A DNA stretch of 38,292 bases from Bacteroidales bacterium (GTDB lineage: Bacteria; Bacteroidota; Bacteroidia; Bacteroidales; UBA932): positions 1-38,292 of the forward strand of contig JAFTFV010000015.1 in assembly GCA_017458265.1 (NCBI GenBank). The letters run 5' to 3'. Position numbers and translations under genes: made by a program. The notes below the pieces were generated by a model that saw nothing but the letters and a program-made list of their open reading frames with translations, was not told where the DNA came from and made no database searches. Below are positions 7,241 to 15,128 of the stretch, one piece after another. The first letter of the stretch is position 1; the number at the start of each line of letters is the position of its first letter.

Positions 7241-7745
7241 CCAGCCACTGCTCGCCGAAAGTCTTGTCCACATTGAAATCTCCCAGCCCCTTCTTGGGGG
7301 AGAAAACCACGTCCGTAAGGACGAACCTGGCTTTGGTATCATCGTCCAGGACAAGCGTCACGTCAAGGGAATCGGCACTTGACGAATTCACATGGAGACG
7401 GTCCCTGTAATTCTTCCAGGATGAGATGAAAAGCGCAGGATTGGTGAACATGTCGTCCTTTTCGACTTTCTCAAAAACCGCTTCCATGGCCTTCCTATCA
7501 ACGCTCAGGCGTGTAGTTCCGTCGCTTGTAACCTCCAGTCCCAGGCCTTCCATGTAATATGCATTGTCTTCAACGGTGACCTTTCCGGAGGTGACGTCCT
7601 TGAACGCACCGCCGTCACGGGACAATGAATATGTATAGTTGAAGGAGGTCCTGTGCTCCCCAGCCTTGTCCAGAAGTTTCAACCCCTGGGCATACATGCC
7701 GAAGGCAACCAACATCGAGAATATTACTGCTACTGCGCGTTTCAT
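7221..7745 (-). CDS. LolA-like outer-membrane lipoprotein carrier
   Basis: The 174-residue protein has a cleavable signal peptide (ending near FGMYAQG) and the LolA-like beta pattern: TSGKVTVEDNAYYMEGLGLEVTSDG, then LDVTLVLDDD and an end in FGEQWLVTDLRP. LolA proteins carry lipoproteins across the periplasm, although many Bacteroidetes relatives are untested. It is translationally coupled to ftsK (ATGA, 4-base overlap). That neighbourhood is, as I recall, common in the phylum. The stop-side 20 bases overlap the apbE-like gene on the other strand. Confidence 0.75.
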   Translation of the reverse strand: MKRAVAVIFSMLVAFGMYAQGLKLLDKAGEHRTSFNYTYSLSRDGGAFKDVTSGKVTVEDNAYYMEGLGLEVTSDGTTRLSVDRKAMEAVFEKVEKDDMFTNPALFISSWKNYRDRLHVNSSSADSLDVTLVLDDDTKARFVLTDVVFSPKKGLGDFNVDKTFGEQWLVTDLRP

Positions 7746-10126
7746 TGCATGAAGTGACTGAGTATTTCTTCCAGTTCTGCGATGTCCTTTACCAGAACCT
7801 CGCGGGGTTTGGCTCCGCTCTGCGGGCCAACTATTCCTGCGGCTTCCAGCTGGTCCATCACCCTTCCTGCTTTTGCATAACCCATGCCAAGACGGCGTTG
7901 AAGGTCGGAAGTTGAGCCTCTCTGGTTGATGACTATCATGCGGGCAGCCTCTTCGAAACGTTCGTCAAGGGCCTTCATGTCCACTTCTCCGGGGCCTGCG
8001 GATTCTTCATCCTTTGGAGGCTCCGGCAGGTAATATGGCGTATTATAGCTCTTCTGATATCCTGTCTGGCTGCCGACGGCTTCGGTAAGGGCCACAATCT
8101 CATCATTGCCGATATATGCGCACTGCACCCTTTCCATCTCCACGCCGCTGTAAAGGAGCATGTCTCCGCGGCCGATGAGTTTGTCTGCGCCGGGCTGGTC
8201 CAGGATGGTGGATGAATCAATTCTGGAAGTGACCCTGAAGGCGATTCTCATAGGGAAGTTGGCCTTGATGAGACCTGTGATGACATCTACCGTAGGACGC
8301 TGCGTTGCAAGTATCACGTGAAGGCCTGCGGCACGGCCCTTCTGGGCAAGACGGATCACTGAAGTTGTAATGGAACGTGCCATGGCCTTGGATTCGGGGC
8401 CGGCGCCGACGGACATGGTAAGGTCTGCGTATTCATCAATCACCGTAACGATATACGGCAGGAAATGGTGGCCTTCGTCACTTCTGAGGTGATGGGACTT
8501 GTACTTCTCGTTATACAGCTTGATGTTGTTCACGAGAGCCTTGGAAAGGAGTTCGTAACGGGCATCCATCTCCACGCACAGGGACTGGAGAACCGCAGCG
8601 GCATCCTTCGCATTCTTGACGATGGCCTTGTCTTTCTCTTCCTGTTCTGACACTGCATTGGGCAGGACCGCAAGGTAATGGTGAAGCAGCGAACCGTATG
8701 CCGAGAATTCCACCATCTTGGGGTCTACAAAGACGAATTTGAGCTCAGAAGGATGCTTGGAATACAGCAGCGAAGCCACAATGACATTGAGGCCCACGGA
8801 CTTTCCCTGCTTGGTTGCACCAGCCACAAGGAGGTGGGGGGCATCGGCAAGGTCAAACACTTTCACGTCCTGGGAAATAGTGTAGCCGATGGCAACGGGC
8901 AGTTCTGCCTTGCTTTCCCTGAACGCAGGGCTGTTGAGAAGGGATTTCAGGGGGACGATGGAAGACTTGTCGTTGGCAACTTCGATGCCTACGGAGTCTG
9001 ACAGCGTGGTGATACGGACGCCGCGTGCGTTGAGCGCAATGGCGATATCATCCTGAAGCTGGCGTATGGTTGAAATCTTGACGCCGGGAGCTGGATATAC
9101 CTTGTAGAGCGTAACGGTGGGGCCCACGATGGCTGTCACGTCACTCAGCTGGACCTTGTAATTGGCAAGGGTAGCGCGTATCTTGTTGTTGTTGCGGCTC
9201 AGTTCGTCCTGGGAAACCTCATGACGTGCGTTCGCATAATCGCCCAGGATGTCTATTGAAGGAACCTTGTACCTGGGAAGGCCATCCGGCGGGTCAATGC
9301 GGTTGTCGATGGGTTTGAGCGGCTCTTTCACCTCCTGTTCAAGGGTGTCGTCCTTGATTACGGTCATGGGCTTTTCGTCATCGGCGGGATTCTCAGGCTC
9401 TTTCTCATCTGCCGATGAACTGGTAGTCACGAAACCGGTCTTGACGGGCTCTTCGTCAGCCGGCAACGGCTTCTTTTCAGTTTCGGGTGAGGGTTTTTCG
9501 GCAGGAGCGTGAACTTCGGCGGGAGCCGGAACGGGGTCCGGCACCGGAGCGGGCTTCGGCTGAGGCTTCTTGCCCATCATGAAATTGGAGAAACGGCTGC
9601 TCATGCAGTACAGCCAGATAACAGCCAACGCCACAAGCAGCGCCCCCGTGACTATTGGGCCGATTCCCGATACAGCACGGACGAGCGCAGCGCCGCAGCG
9701 GCCTCCGAGGCCGCCGCCAAAGGCGAACTCGGCACCGGCGACCATGCCGGCATAGGCCAGTATCCAGGAGAGAAGGAGGGTGAGCGTCAAAAGGCCGTAG
9801 AAAGCCTTCTTGATGCCTATTTTCACGGAAGGACGGAGCAGTTTCACGCTCCACAGAATCATGAAGAGGACGATGCACAGGGCTGCAAGGCCGAAGGAAT
9901 CGCTCACCAGGAACTTACCCAGCGAGAAACCGCTTGTTGATGCAGCATTAACGGCAACGTCGCCCCCGGATACGAGGCTCTGGTCCTGCTTCCATGTGAA
10001 TATATAGGAAATGACGGATACGCTCATCCACAGGGTCACAAGCAGCACGGCTGCCGTTCCTGCAATCCTAAGCCCCATACGGCGACGCTCCGTGAGCGAG
10101 GCCTGTATTTTTTCCTTCAGACTCAT
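7742..10126 (-). CDS. ftsK: DNA translocase FtsK
   Basis: FtsK pumps chromosomal DNA at the division septum and promotes dimer resolution. The 794-residue protein has four membrane segments (about 20-42, 72-95, 108-130, 155-175), a Pro/Ala/Glu-rich linker (about 185-285), and the motor domain with Walker A GATKQGKS at 436-443, Walker B FVFVDPKMVEF and later VTVIDEYADLTM, and ILATQRPTVDVITG. The C-terminal winged-helix gamma domain (RGSTSDLQRRLGMGYAKAGR) would read the orienting DNA sequence. The linker is shorter than in Escherichia coli, which is usual for the phylum. It overlaps DUF4290 and the lolA-like gene by 4 bases each (ATGA), so all three are one operon. Confidence 0.97.
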   Translation of the reverse strand: MSLKEKIQASLTERRRMGLRIAGTAAVLLVTLWMSVSVISYIFTWKQDQSLVSGGDVAVNAASTSGFSLGKFLVSDSFGLAALCIVLFMILWSVKLLRPSVKIGIKKAFYGLLTLTLLLSWILAYAGMVAGAEFAFGGGLGGRCGAALVRAVSGIGPIVTGALLVALAVIWLYCMSSRFSNFMMGKKPQPKPAPVPDPVPAPAEVHAPAEKPSPETEKKPLPADEEPVKTGFVTTSSSADEKEPENPADDEKPMTVIKDDTLEQEVKEPLKPIDNRIDPPDGLPRYKVPSIDILGDYANARHEVSQDELSRNNNKIRATLANYKVQLSDVTAIVGPTVTLYKVYPAPGVKISTIRQLQDDIAIALNARGVRITTLSDSVGIEVANDKSSIVPLKSLLNSPAFRESKAELPVAIGYTISQDVKVFDLADAPHLLVAGATKQGKSVGLNVIVASLLYSKHPSELKFVFVDPKMVEFSAYGSLLHHYLAVLPNAVSEQEEKDKAIVKNAKDAAAVLQSLCVEMDARYELLSKALVNNIKLYNEKYKSHHLRSDEGHHFLPYIVTVIDEYADLTMSVGAGPESKAMARSITTSVIRLAQKGRAAGLHVILATQRPTVDVITGLIKANFPMRIAFRVTSRIDSSTILDQPGADKLIGRGDMLLYSGVEMERVQCAYIGNDEIVALTEAVGSQTGYQKSYNTPYYLPEPPKDEESAGPGEVDMKALDERFEEAARMIVINQRGSTSDLQRRLGMGYAKAGRVMDQLEAAGIVGPQSGAKPREVLVKDIAELEEILSHFMQ

Positions 10127-10785
10127 TTTCTCTTTTTACCCTTGAAGTTCTTGTTGTAGCCGAATTTCTTACCGCCCTGGGGGCCCATGATTCCGGGACG
10201 GGAGAACTGGGCATCCGACGAGATTCTGGTGAGTTCGACTCCTTCCGGGACTGTGATCCTGCCGCCGGAGAGACGGTGGATGTCCTGGAAGATGGTCTCG
10301 TCGGCGACGGTGTCCTTGTTCCAGATAAGATACTGCTGGCGCATGTAGATTGCAAGGGAGCGAATCATCGCAGTCTTGACCTCGCCGTCTTCGTGGCCGG
10401 CTATGAGATTCATGATGTTCTCGATATTGCGGCCATAATGGCGTGCCTTGATGGGCGTAGTGTTAAGCGGAATGGGATCCGGTTTGCTGGCGGCGGCCTC
10501 CGGAAGGGGCTTCGGATATGGCGAATCCACGTCCAGGTCATATCCTGCAATCATGAAAAGATGGTCCCAGAGCTTCTGCTTCCAGTTTTCCTGCTGATGC
10601 ACCTGGGGATTCAGGCTCTCCATCACCTTCACGACGGCAGCGGCCTGCTGGGAGCGCTTTTCCCTGTCCGGGATGTCCCGGAGCTGCTCCACCATCTTGA
10701 GCACGTTACGGCCGTATTCCGGCATTCCCAGCTTCTCCACTTCGGTATTATAGTACAATTTGATTGTATTCTCGCTTGCTTCCAT
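10123..10785 (-). CDS. DUF4290 domain protein
   Basis: The 220-residue protein matches the Bacteroidetes family DUF4290: YNTEVEKLGMPEYGRNVLKM, WDHLFMIAGYDLDVDSPYP, HYGRNIENIMNLIAG and a very basic tail (FGYNKNFKGKKRK). No enzyme motif is visible. It probably binds a partner or nucleic acid with the basic tail, but this is inference. It is first in the operon with ftsK and a lolA-like gene. The promoter is one of the best in the window (TTTG-19-TATATTTG, 10832-10862) and the leader is about 40 bases. Confidence 0.85.
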   Translation of the reverse strand: MEASENTIKLYYNTEVEKLGMPEYGRNVLKMVEQLRDIPDREKRSQQAAAVVKVMESLNPQVHQQENWKQKLWDHLFMIAGYDLDVDSPYPKPLPEAAASKPDPIPLNTTPIKARHYGRNIENIMNLIAGHEDGEVKTAMIRSLAIYMRQQYLIWNKDTVADETIFQDIHRLSGGRITVPEGVELTRISSDAQFSRPGIMGPQGGKKFGYNKNFKGKKRK

Positions 10786-10831
10786 ATTAAGGTAAATTTA
10801 CGGCAGAGACAACCTGCCTTTATATCAAGTG

Positions 10832-10862
10832 CAAATATAACGAAAATTCCCCCGCGAACAAA
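10832..10862 (-). promoter_or_regulatory. Promoter of the DUF4290-ftsK-lolA operon
   Basis: On the minus strand TTTG (10859-10862) and TATATTTG (10832-10839) are 19 bases apart, matching the Bacteroidetes consensus at both boxes. The TTTG lies in the loop of the terminator hairpin of the upstream flotillin operon. Confidence 0.75.
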
Positions 10863-10875
10863 CATCGCGGGGGAA
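10847..10875 (-). terminator. Rho-independent terminator of the flotillin-XRE operon
   Basis: Perfect 10-base arms TTCCCCCGCG (10847-10856) and CGCGGGGGAA (10866-10875) enclose a 9-base loop. On the minus strand the hairpin is followed by TTTTCG, a short T-run. It stands 37 bases beyond the XRE stop codon. The loop contains the -33 box of the next operon. Confidence 0.8.
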
Positions 10876-10912
10876 GAAATTGAAGCAGATTCACCGGTGA
10901 GGCCGGACAATC

Positions 10913-11119
10913 CTATTCCGGCCGGTATTCAAGGATATCACCGGGCTGGCAGTCAAGGGCCTTGCATATGGATTCCATGGTGGAAAGCCTTATCGCCTTG
11001 GCCTTGCCGCACTTGAGGATGGACAGGTTGGCTGGAGTTATGCCGACTTTTTCAGCAAGCTCACCGGAAGACATCTTCCTGCGCGCCAGCATTACGTCAA
11101 TATTAACTATTATCGGCAT
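10913..11119 (-). CDS. Small XRE-family DNA-binding regulator
   Basis: The 68-residue protein is almost only a Cro/CI-type helix-turn-helix: MLARRKMSSGELAEKVGITP, then ANLSILKCGKAKAIRLSTME and SICKALDCQPGDILEY. It belongs to the short YozG-like group that in many genomes sits beside DUF2975 membrane proteins; here no DUF2975 is seen and the neighbour is flotillin, 6 bases upstream. Co-transcription suggests feedback on the operon or a membrane-stress link, but no target site is evident. A strong terminator follows. Confidence 0.9.
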   Translation of the reverse strand: MPIIVNIDVMLARRKMSSGELAEKVGITPANLSILKCGKAKAIRLSTMESICKALDCQPGDILEYRPE

Positions 11120-11125
11120 AGTCTC

Positions 11126-12493
11126 TTACTTTTGCTCCTCGGGCTCTTCCTCTTTTGCCGGGGTACCCTTGAGATATGAAGGAAGATCCATGCCGGCCAT
11201 CTTGAAGAGGTCGTCAAGCGGGGGAACGGATTTCATCATACCGGAGATGAAATTGGAAGTGGCGGTCTTGCCGTTGGTGCCGTTGCCGGTGTCCCAGACG
11301 GTTACCTTGTCGATATTGATGCCCTTGACTGCCTCTACCTGGGTCTTTACCAGTTCGGGGAGCTTGTCGGCAATCATCATGAGAACGGCCTTCTGTGCAT
11401 CGCCTTCGGCTGCACCGACGAGGTTCTTGAAACCGTCGGCCTGCTTGGTGAGCACCTCGAAGATACCGCGTGCCTGTGCGTCCATCTTGGCGAAGATGGC
11501 GTCGGCTTCACCCTTTGCCTTGCGGCGGGCCTGCTCGGCTTCTGCCTCGGCCTCGATGATCTTCTTCTGCTTGTCGATTTCGGCAGCGACGACGATGTTT
11601 GCCTGCTGGGTTGCCTTTTCACGTTCGGCACGGGCCATTTCAGCGTCACGCTCGCTCTGGTATGCCTCCTGGAGAGCCTTTGCAGCCTGAACCTTTTCGG
11701 CGGCAACTGCCAGACGGTCTGCTTCAGCGGTCTTCTGACGGCGGAGAGCGTCGGAATTGGCGATTTCAATCTTTGCGTTGTTCTCACCCTTGACGGCGTC
11801 TGCATCAGCTGCGGCAACGTTGATACGGGTGTCCTTGTCGGCATTTGCCTTACCGGTTTCACCGTAACGGTTCTGCTCTGCAACGCTCTTCTTTGCGTCG
11901 TTTATGGCCTTTGCGGCAGCTTCCTTTCCAAGAGCCTCGATGTAGCCGGACTCGTCACGGATATCGGTCACGTTCACGTTGATGAGCTTGAGGCCGATCT
12001 TGCGGAGTTCGGCCTCGACGTTTGCACTCACGGATGCGAGGAACTTGTCGCGGTCGGCATTGATTTCCTCGATGTCCATGGTTGCGATGACAAGACGGAG
12101 CTGGCCGAAGAGGATATCGGTGGCGATGCTCTGGATGCTGTCAGTGGTAAGGCCGAGGAGCCTTTCTGCAGCGTTTGTCATAACCTCGGGTTCAGTGCTG
12201 ATACCCACTGTGAAGCGGCAGGGAACGTCCACGCGGATGTTCTGCTTTGACAGGGCGTTGGTCAGGTTGCACTCGATGGAGATGGGCTTGAGGTCCAGGT
12301 ATGCATAGTCCTGGAAGACAGGCCAGATGAAGGCGGCACCGCCATGGATGCACTTTGCCGATGACCTGCGGCCGGTTTTACCGTAGATGACAAGGATCTT
12401 GTCTGAAGGGCAGCGGCGGTAGCGCTTGAGGATGGCCGCGAGTGTTACGAACACTACGGCGACAAGAATAAGAATCAGTGTAATCTGGGTCAT
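11126..12493 (-). CDS. Flotillin family membrane scaffold protein
   Basis: Flotillins organise membrane microdomains and keep local fluidity. The 455-residue protein has an N-terminal membrane segment (about 3-22), an SPFH/band-7 domain (about 30-200, with PISIECNLTNALSKQNIRVDVPCR), and a long Ala/Glu/Lys coiled coil (about 190-375, with EAEAEAEQARRKAKGEADAI) as in FloT/YuaG. The C-terminus has a mixed helical segment and an acidic tail. The gene immediately upstream (2-base gap) encodes a YuaF/NfeD-like membrane protein, the standard partner. The operon continues with a small XRE regulator. Confidence 0.95.
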   Translation of the reverse strand: MTQITLILILVAVVFVTLAAILKRYRRCPSDKILVIYGKTGRRSSAKCIHGGAAFIWPVFQDYAYLDLKPISIECNLTNALSKQNIRVDVPCRFTVGISTEPEVMTNAAERLLGLTTDSIQSIATDILFGQLRLVIATMDIEEINADRDKFLASVSANVEAELRKIGLKLINVNVTDIRDESGYIEALGKEAAAKAINDAKKSVAEQNRYGETGKANADKDTRINVAAADADAVKGENNAKIEIANSDALRRQKTAEADRLAVAAEKVQAAKALQEAYQSERDAEMARAEREKATQQANIVVAAEIDKQKKIIEAEAEAEQARRKAKGEADAIFAKMDAQARGIFEVLTKQADGFKNLVGAAEGDAQKAVLMMIADKLPELVKTQVEAVKGINIDKVTVWDTGNGTNGKTATSNFISGMMKSVPPLDDLFKMAGMDLPSYLKGTPAKEEEPEEQK

Positions 12494-12495
12494 GG

Positions 12496-13143
12496 TTAAA
12501 TAGTATATGAATTGGTTTCTTCTACGAGTACGGTGTCGGAATTGATGACGTCTACGACGCGGATGGGAGTACCTGTTTTGAGGACGGAGTCGCTTTCTGT
12601 CACGGCATTGTACTCGCGTACGGCGCCGGAAATGGAAATCTGTACTTTACCTTCACCGCCTCTTGCTGCGGGAATTGTCAGGTAGACCGTGCCTTCACAT
12701 CCCTTGGCCGACTTCTGAACATCGATGTTTCCGCTCTGCTGCATGCTCGAAAGCCATTTGAACATGTACATCACGGCGGCGACAAGGGCAACACCGATGA
12801 GAACGGCGACAATGATGAGGACGGGAACGGAGGTGATGCTGTCCTGCAGGAGGATCACGCTCCAGCCGAATCCGAGCAGGAAGTTCACGAAGTTCCTGAA
12901 CGTAAGGAGATTTGCCCCTCCGTCAATGTTGGAAAGGTCTGCGCCGTCCATGGAGGTGTCAACATCCATGTCAAAGTCCGTGTCTGCATCGGCTCCAACG
13001 AAAGTGAGGATGCTCTGGATGATGAAAACAAGGGTAGCCATAAGGGTTATGCCCCATACTACTTTCATAATAAGGCTCAGGGAAGCCCACCAGGTTGCAA
13101 TCATAGCTTTATCTGTATTATGCAGGCCGGGCCTGCGGTTCAT
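12496..13143 (-). CDS. YuaF/NfeD-like membrane protein, flotillin partner
   Basis: The protein (about 215 residues from ATG 13143) has two or three membrane segments (VVWGITLMATLVFIIQSIL; VLIIVAVLIGVALVAAVMYM), an acidic loop between them (GADADTDFDMDVDTSMDG), and a C-terminal beta-rich OB-like domain (GCEGTVYLTIPAARGGEGKV, VDVINSDTVLVEE), as in NfeD-like partners of flotillin. A TTG start at 13164 is excluded because the -7 box lies inside that extension. ATG 13143 would be 8 bases after the box. ATG 13104 (MIATWW) is an equally good candidate, as homologues as I remember them begin close to the WW segment. Confidence 0.8.
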   Translation of the reverse strand: MNRRPGLHNTDKAMIATWWASLSLIMKVVWGITLMATLVFIIQSILTFVGADADTDFDMDVDTSMDGADLSNIDGGANLLTFRNFVNFLLGFGWSVILLQDSITSVPVLIIVAVLIGVALVAAVMYMFKWLSSMQQSGNIDVQKSAKGCEGTVYLTIPAARGGEGKVQISISGAVREYNAVTESDSVLKTGTPIRVVDVINSDTVLVEETNSYTI

Positions 13144-13151
13144 TGTTTTTG

Positions 13152-13180
13152 CAAATATAAACAATTTTATTGAAAAACAA
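13152..13180 (-). promoter_or_regulatory. Promoter of the flotillin operon
   Basis: On the minus strand TTG (13178-13180) and TATATTTG (13152-13159) are 18 bases apart. It decides the start of the downstream gene: any start upstream of 13152 is impossible. Confidence 0.65.
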
Positions 13181-13221
13181 TAAATATTTAATAAAAATTG
13201 AAAAAATTTTGTCGATAAAAT

Positions 13222-13259
13222 AAATATAGCCGAAAAATGCCGAAAAAGCGCTATATTTG
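13222..13259 (+). promoter_or_regulatory. recQ -7 box inside a long inverted repeat
   Basis: TATATTTG at 13252-13259 precedes the recQ ATG (13266) by 6 bases. Perfect 9-base arms AAATATAGC (13222-13230) and GCTATATTT (13250-13258) flank it, and between them GCCGAAAAA is repeated directly at 13229 and 13239, one helical turn apart. No -33 element is present at the normal distance, so a bound activator or repressor is plausible. Confidence 0.5.
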
Positions 13260-13265
13260 TAGGAT

Positions 13266-15128
13266 ATGAATGCGCTGGAAACTCTTAGGGAGTACTGGGG
13301 ATATGACAGTTTCCGCCCCATGCAGGAGAACATAGTCGACGAGGCTCTCGCCGGCAGGGATGTCCTTGCAATCATGCCAACGGGCGGCGGAAAGTCTGTC
13401 TGCTTCCAGGTCCCTGCGCTAATGAAAGAGGGAATAGCCATTGTGGTAACGCCGCTGATAGCCCTCATGAAAGACCAGGTACAGCATCTTCAGGAAAAGG
13501 GTATCAAGGCCATGGCGATACATGCCGGCATGAACTCCCGGGAGGTGGAACTGGCCCTCAACAATGCAGCTTACGGGGATTTCAAGTTTCTCTACCTCTC
13601 TCCCGAGCGTCTTCAGACCAGGCTCTTCAACGCCTATATAAGCGTCATGAACGTCTCGTTCATCGTGGTGGATGAGGCGCACTGCATCTCCCAGTGGGGT
13701 TATGACTTCCGTCCCAGCTATCTGAGAATCGGCGAACTGCGAAAGACAGTGGACGCCCCTGTAATCGCACTCACCGCAACGGCCACTCCCCTTGTTGCCG
13801 CCGACATCATGGACCGCCTTCTCTTCAAGGAGAAAAACATAATCCGCACCGGCTTCGAAAGGCCAAACCTAAGCTACATCGTGCGCCATACCCAGGACAA
13901 GATGGGGCAAATACGCGCCGTATGCGAAGGTGTCCCCGGCACGGGAATAGTCTATGTCAGGAGCAGGCAGAAGACAGAAGAAATGGCCGCCGCGCTGCGT
14001 CAGGCGGGGATATCGGCCTCATTCTACCATGCCGGACTCGGGACGGTGGCGCGCTCTGAAAGGCAGGAGCAGTGGAAAAACGGCAGCACCCGCGTAATGG
14101 TCTGCACCAACGCATTCGGAATGGGAATTGACAAGGCCGATGTTCGCTTCGTCGTCCATGCCGACCTTCCCGACTCTCCGGAGGCGTACTTCCAGGAAGC
14201 CGGCCGCGCCGGCCGTGACGGCAAGCCTTCCTATGCCGTTCTCCTTTGGAACGGCACTGACAGCGCCCGGCTCAAGCAGCTGGAAACCGTCTCATTTCCA
14301 AGCCTCGAATTCATTGAGGACATATACCATAAAGTTCATGTCTTCCTGGAGATTCCATATGATACCGGAGCCGGAAGGATGCTCAAGTTCGACCTCCGGG
14401 AGTTCTGCAAAAAGTACTCCCTGCAGCAGTCTCCGGCATATTATGCCATCAAATATATCGAAAGGGAGGGACACTGGACACTGTCAGAAGACATAGAAAT
14501 CCAGACAAGGATAAGGATAAAGACAGACCGTACTGACCTTTATTCCACAGACCTTCCGGACCCTCGCATGCCCGACGTGCTGGAAGCCCTTATGCGCATG
14601 TATACAGGCGTTTTTTCAACATCTACGCCGATAGACGAAGAGGCCGTTGCCGCAAGATGCGGAGTGAATGTCACCACACTCAGGCAGCTTCTGTACGGGC
14701 TCAGCGTCAACCATGTGATAAACTACATTCCGGCCGACCGCGCCACCGTCATATTCATCGGCCATGACAGGCTCCGTCCCGGAAATGTCAAGCTTTCTCC
14801 GGAGCGCTACAAAATGCTCAGGAGCACATTCAGGGAGAGGGTTCAGACTATGATGGAGTTCGTGGAAGGAGAGGAGTGCCGCTCACGTTTCCTGCTGCGA
14901 TACTTCGGACAGGAGAACAGTGAGCCCTGCGGAAACTGCGATGTCTGCAGGGCAGCATCGGCAAAACCGGAAGACATCTCGGCGGCGCTCAGGAAATGGA
15001 TAGCCGTAAGGGGCGGAGAATACACCCTTGCGCAGCTCAAGGCAGCTTTCGGGACTGCCGATGACACGTACCTTGACGTACTCAGGGAACTCGTAGACCA
15101 GGGAACAGTGCAGAAATGGCAGGAGTAA
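13266..15128 (+). CDS. recQ: ATP-dependent DNA helicase RecQ
   Basis: RecQ unwinds DNA 3' to 5' during recombination and fork repair. The 620-residue protein has Walker A MPTGGGKS (37-44), DEAH at 136-139 followed by CISQWGYDFRPSYLRIGEL, the VYVRSRQKTEEMAAAL and TNAFGMGIDKADVRFVVHAD motifs, and the QEAGRAGRDG arginine-finger motif. A zinc site C538/C555/C558/C561 closes the RQC region. No HRDC domain follows; the last 60 residues form a short helical domain. The ATG lies 6 bases after a -7 box, so the message should be almost leaderless. The end overlaps the MATE gene by 13 bases, which makes it the first gene of recQ-MATE-queD-queE. Confidence 0.96.
   Translation: MNALETLREYWGYDSFRPMQENIVDEALAGRDVLAIMPTGGGKSVCFQVPALMKEGIAIVVTPLIALMKDQVQHLQEKGIKAMAIHAGMNSREVELALNNAAYGDFKFLYLSPERLQTRLFNAYISVMNVSFIVVDEAHCISQWGYDFRPSYLRIGELRKTVDAPVIALTATATPLVAADIMDRLLFKEKNIIRTGFERPNLSYIVRHTQDKMGQIRAVCEGVPGTGIVYVRSRQKTEEMAAALRQAGISASFYHAGLGTVARSERQEQWKNGSTRVMVCTNAFGMGIDKADVRFVVHADLPDSPEAYFQEAGRAGRDGKPSYAVLLWNGTDSARLKQLETVSFPSLEFIEDIYHKVHVFLEIPYDTGAGRMLKFDLREFCKKYSLQQSPAYYAIKYIEREGHWTLSEDIEIQTRIRIKTDRTDLYSTDLPDPRMPDVLEALMRMYTGVFSTSTPIDEEAVAARCGVNVTTLRQLLYGLSVNHVINYIPADRATVIFIGHDRLRPGNVKLSPERYKMLRSTFRERVQTMMEFVEGEECRSRFLLRYFGQENSEPCGNCDVCRAASAKPEDISAALRKWIAVRGGEYTLAQLKAAFGTADDTYLDVLRELVDQGTVQKWQE

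Noticed and set aside
10276-11016. Plus-strand frame of 246 codons across DUF4290 and the XRE gene
   Set aside because: It runs over two real genes, a promoter and a terminator on the opposite strand and has no recognisable domain.
13144-13164. TTG start at 13164 for the YuaF/NfeD-like gene
   Set aside because: The -7 box TATATTTG lies within this extension, so the codons would not be transcribed.
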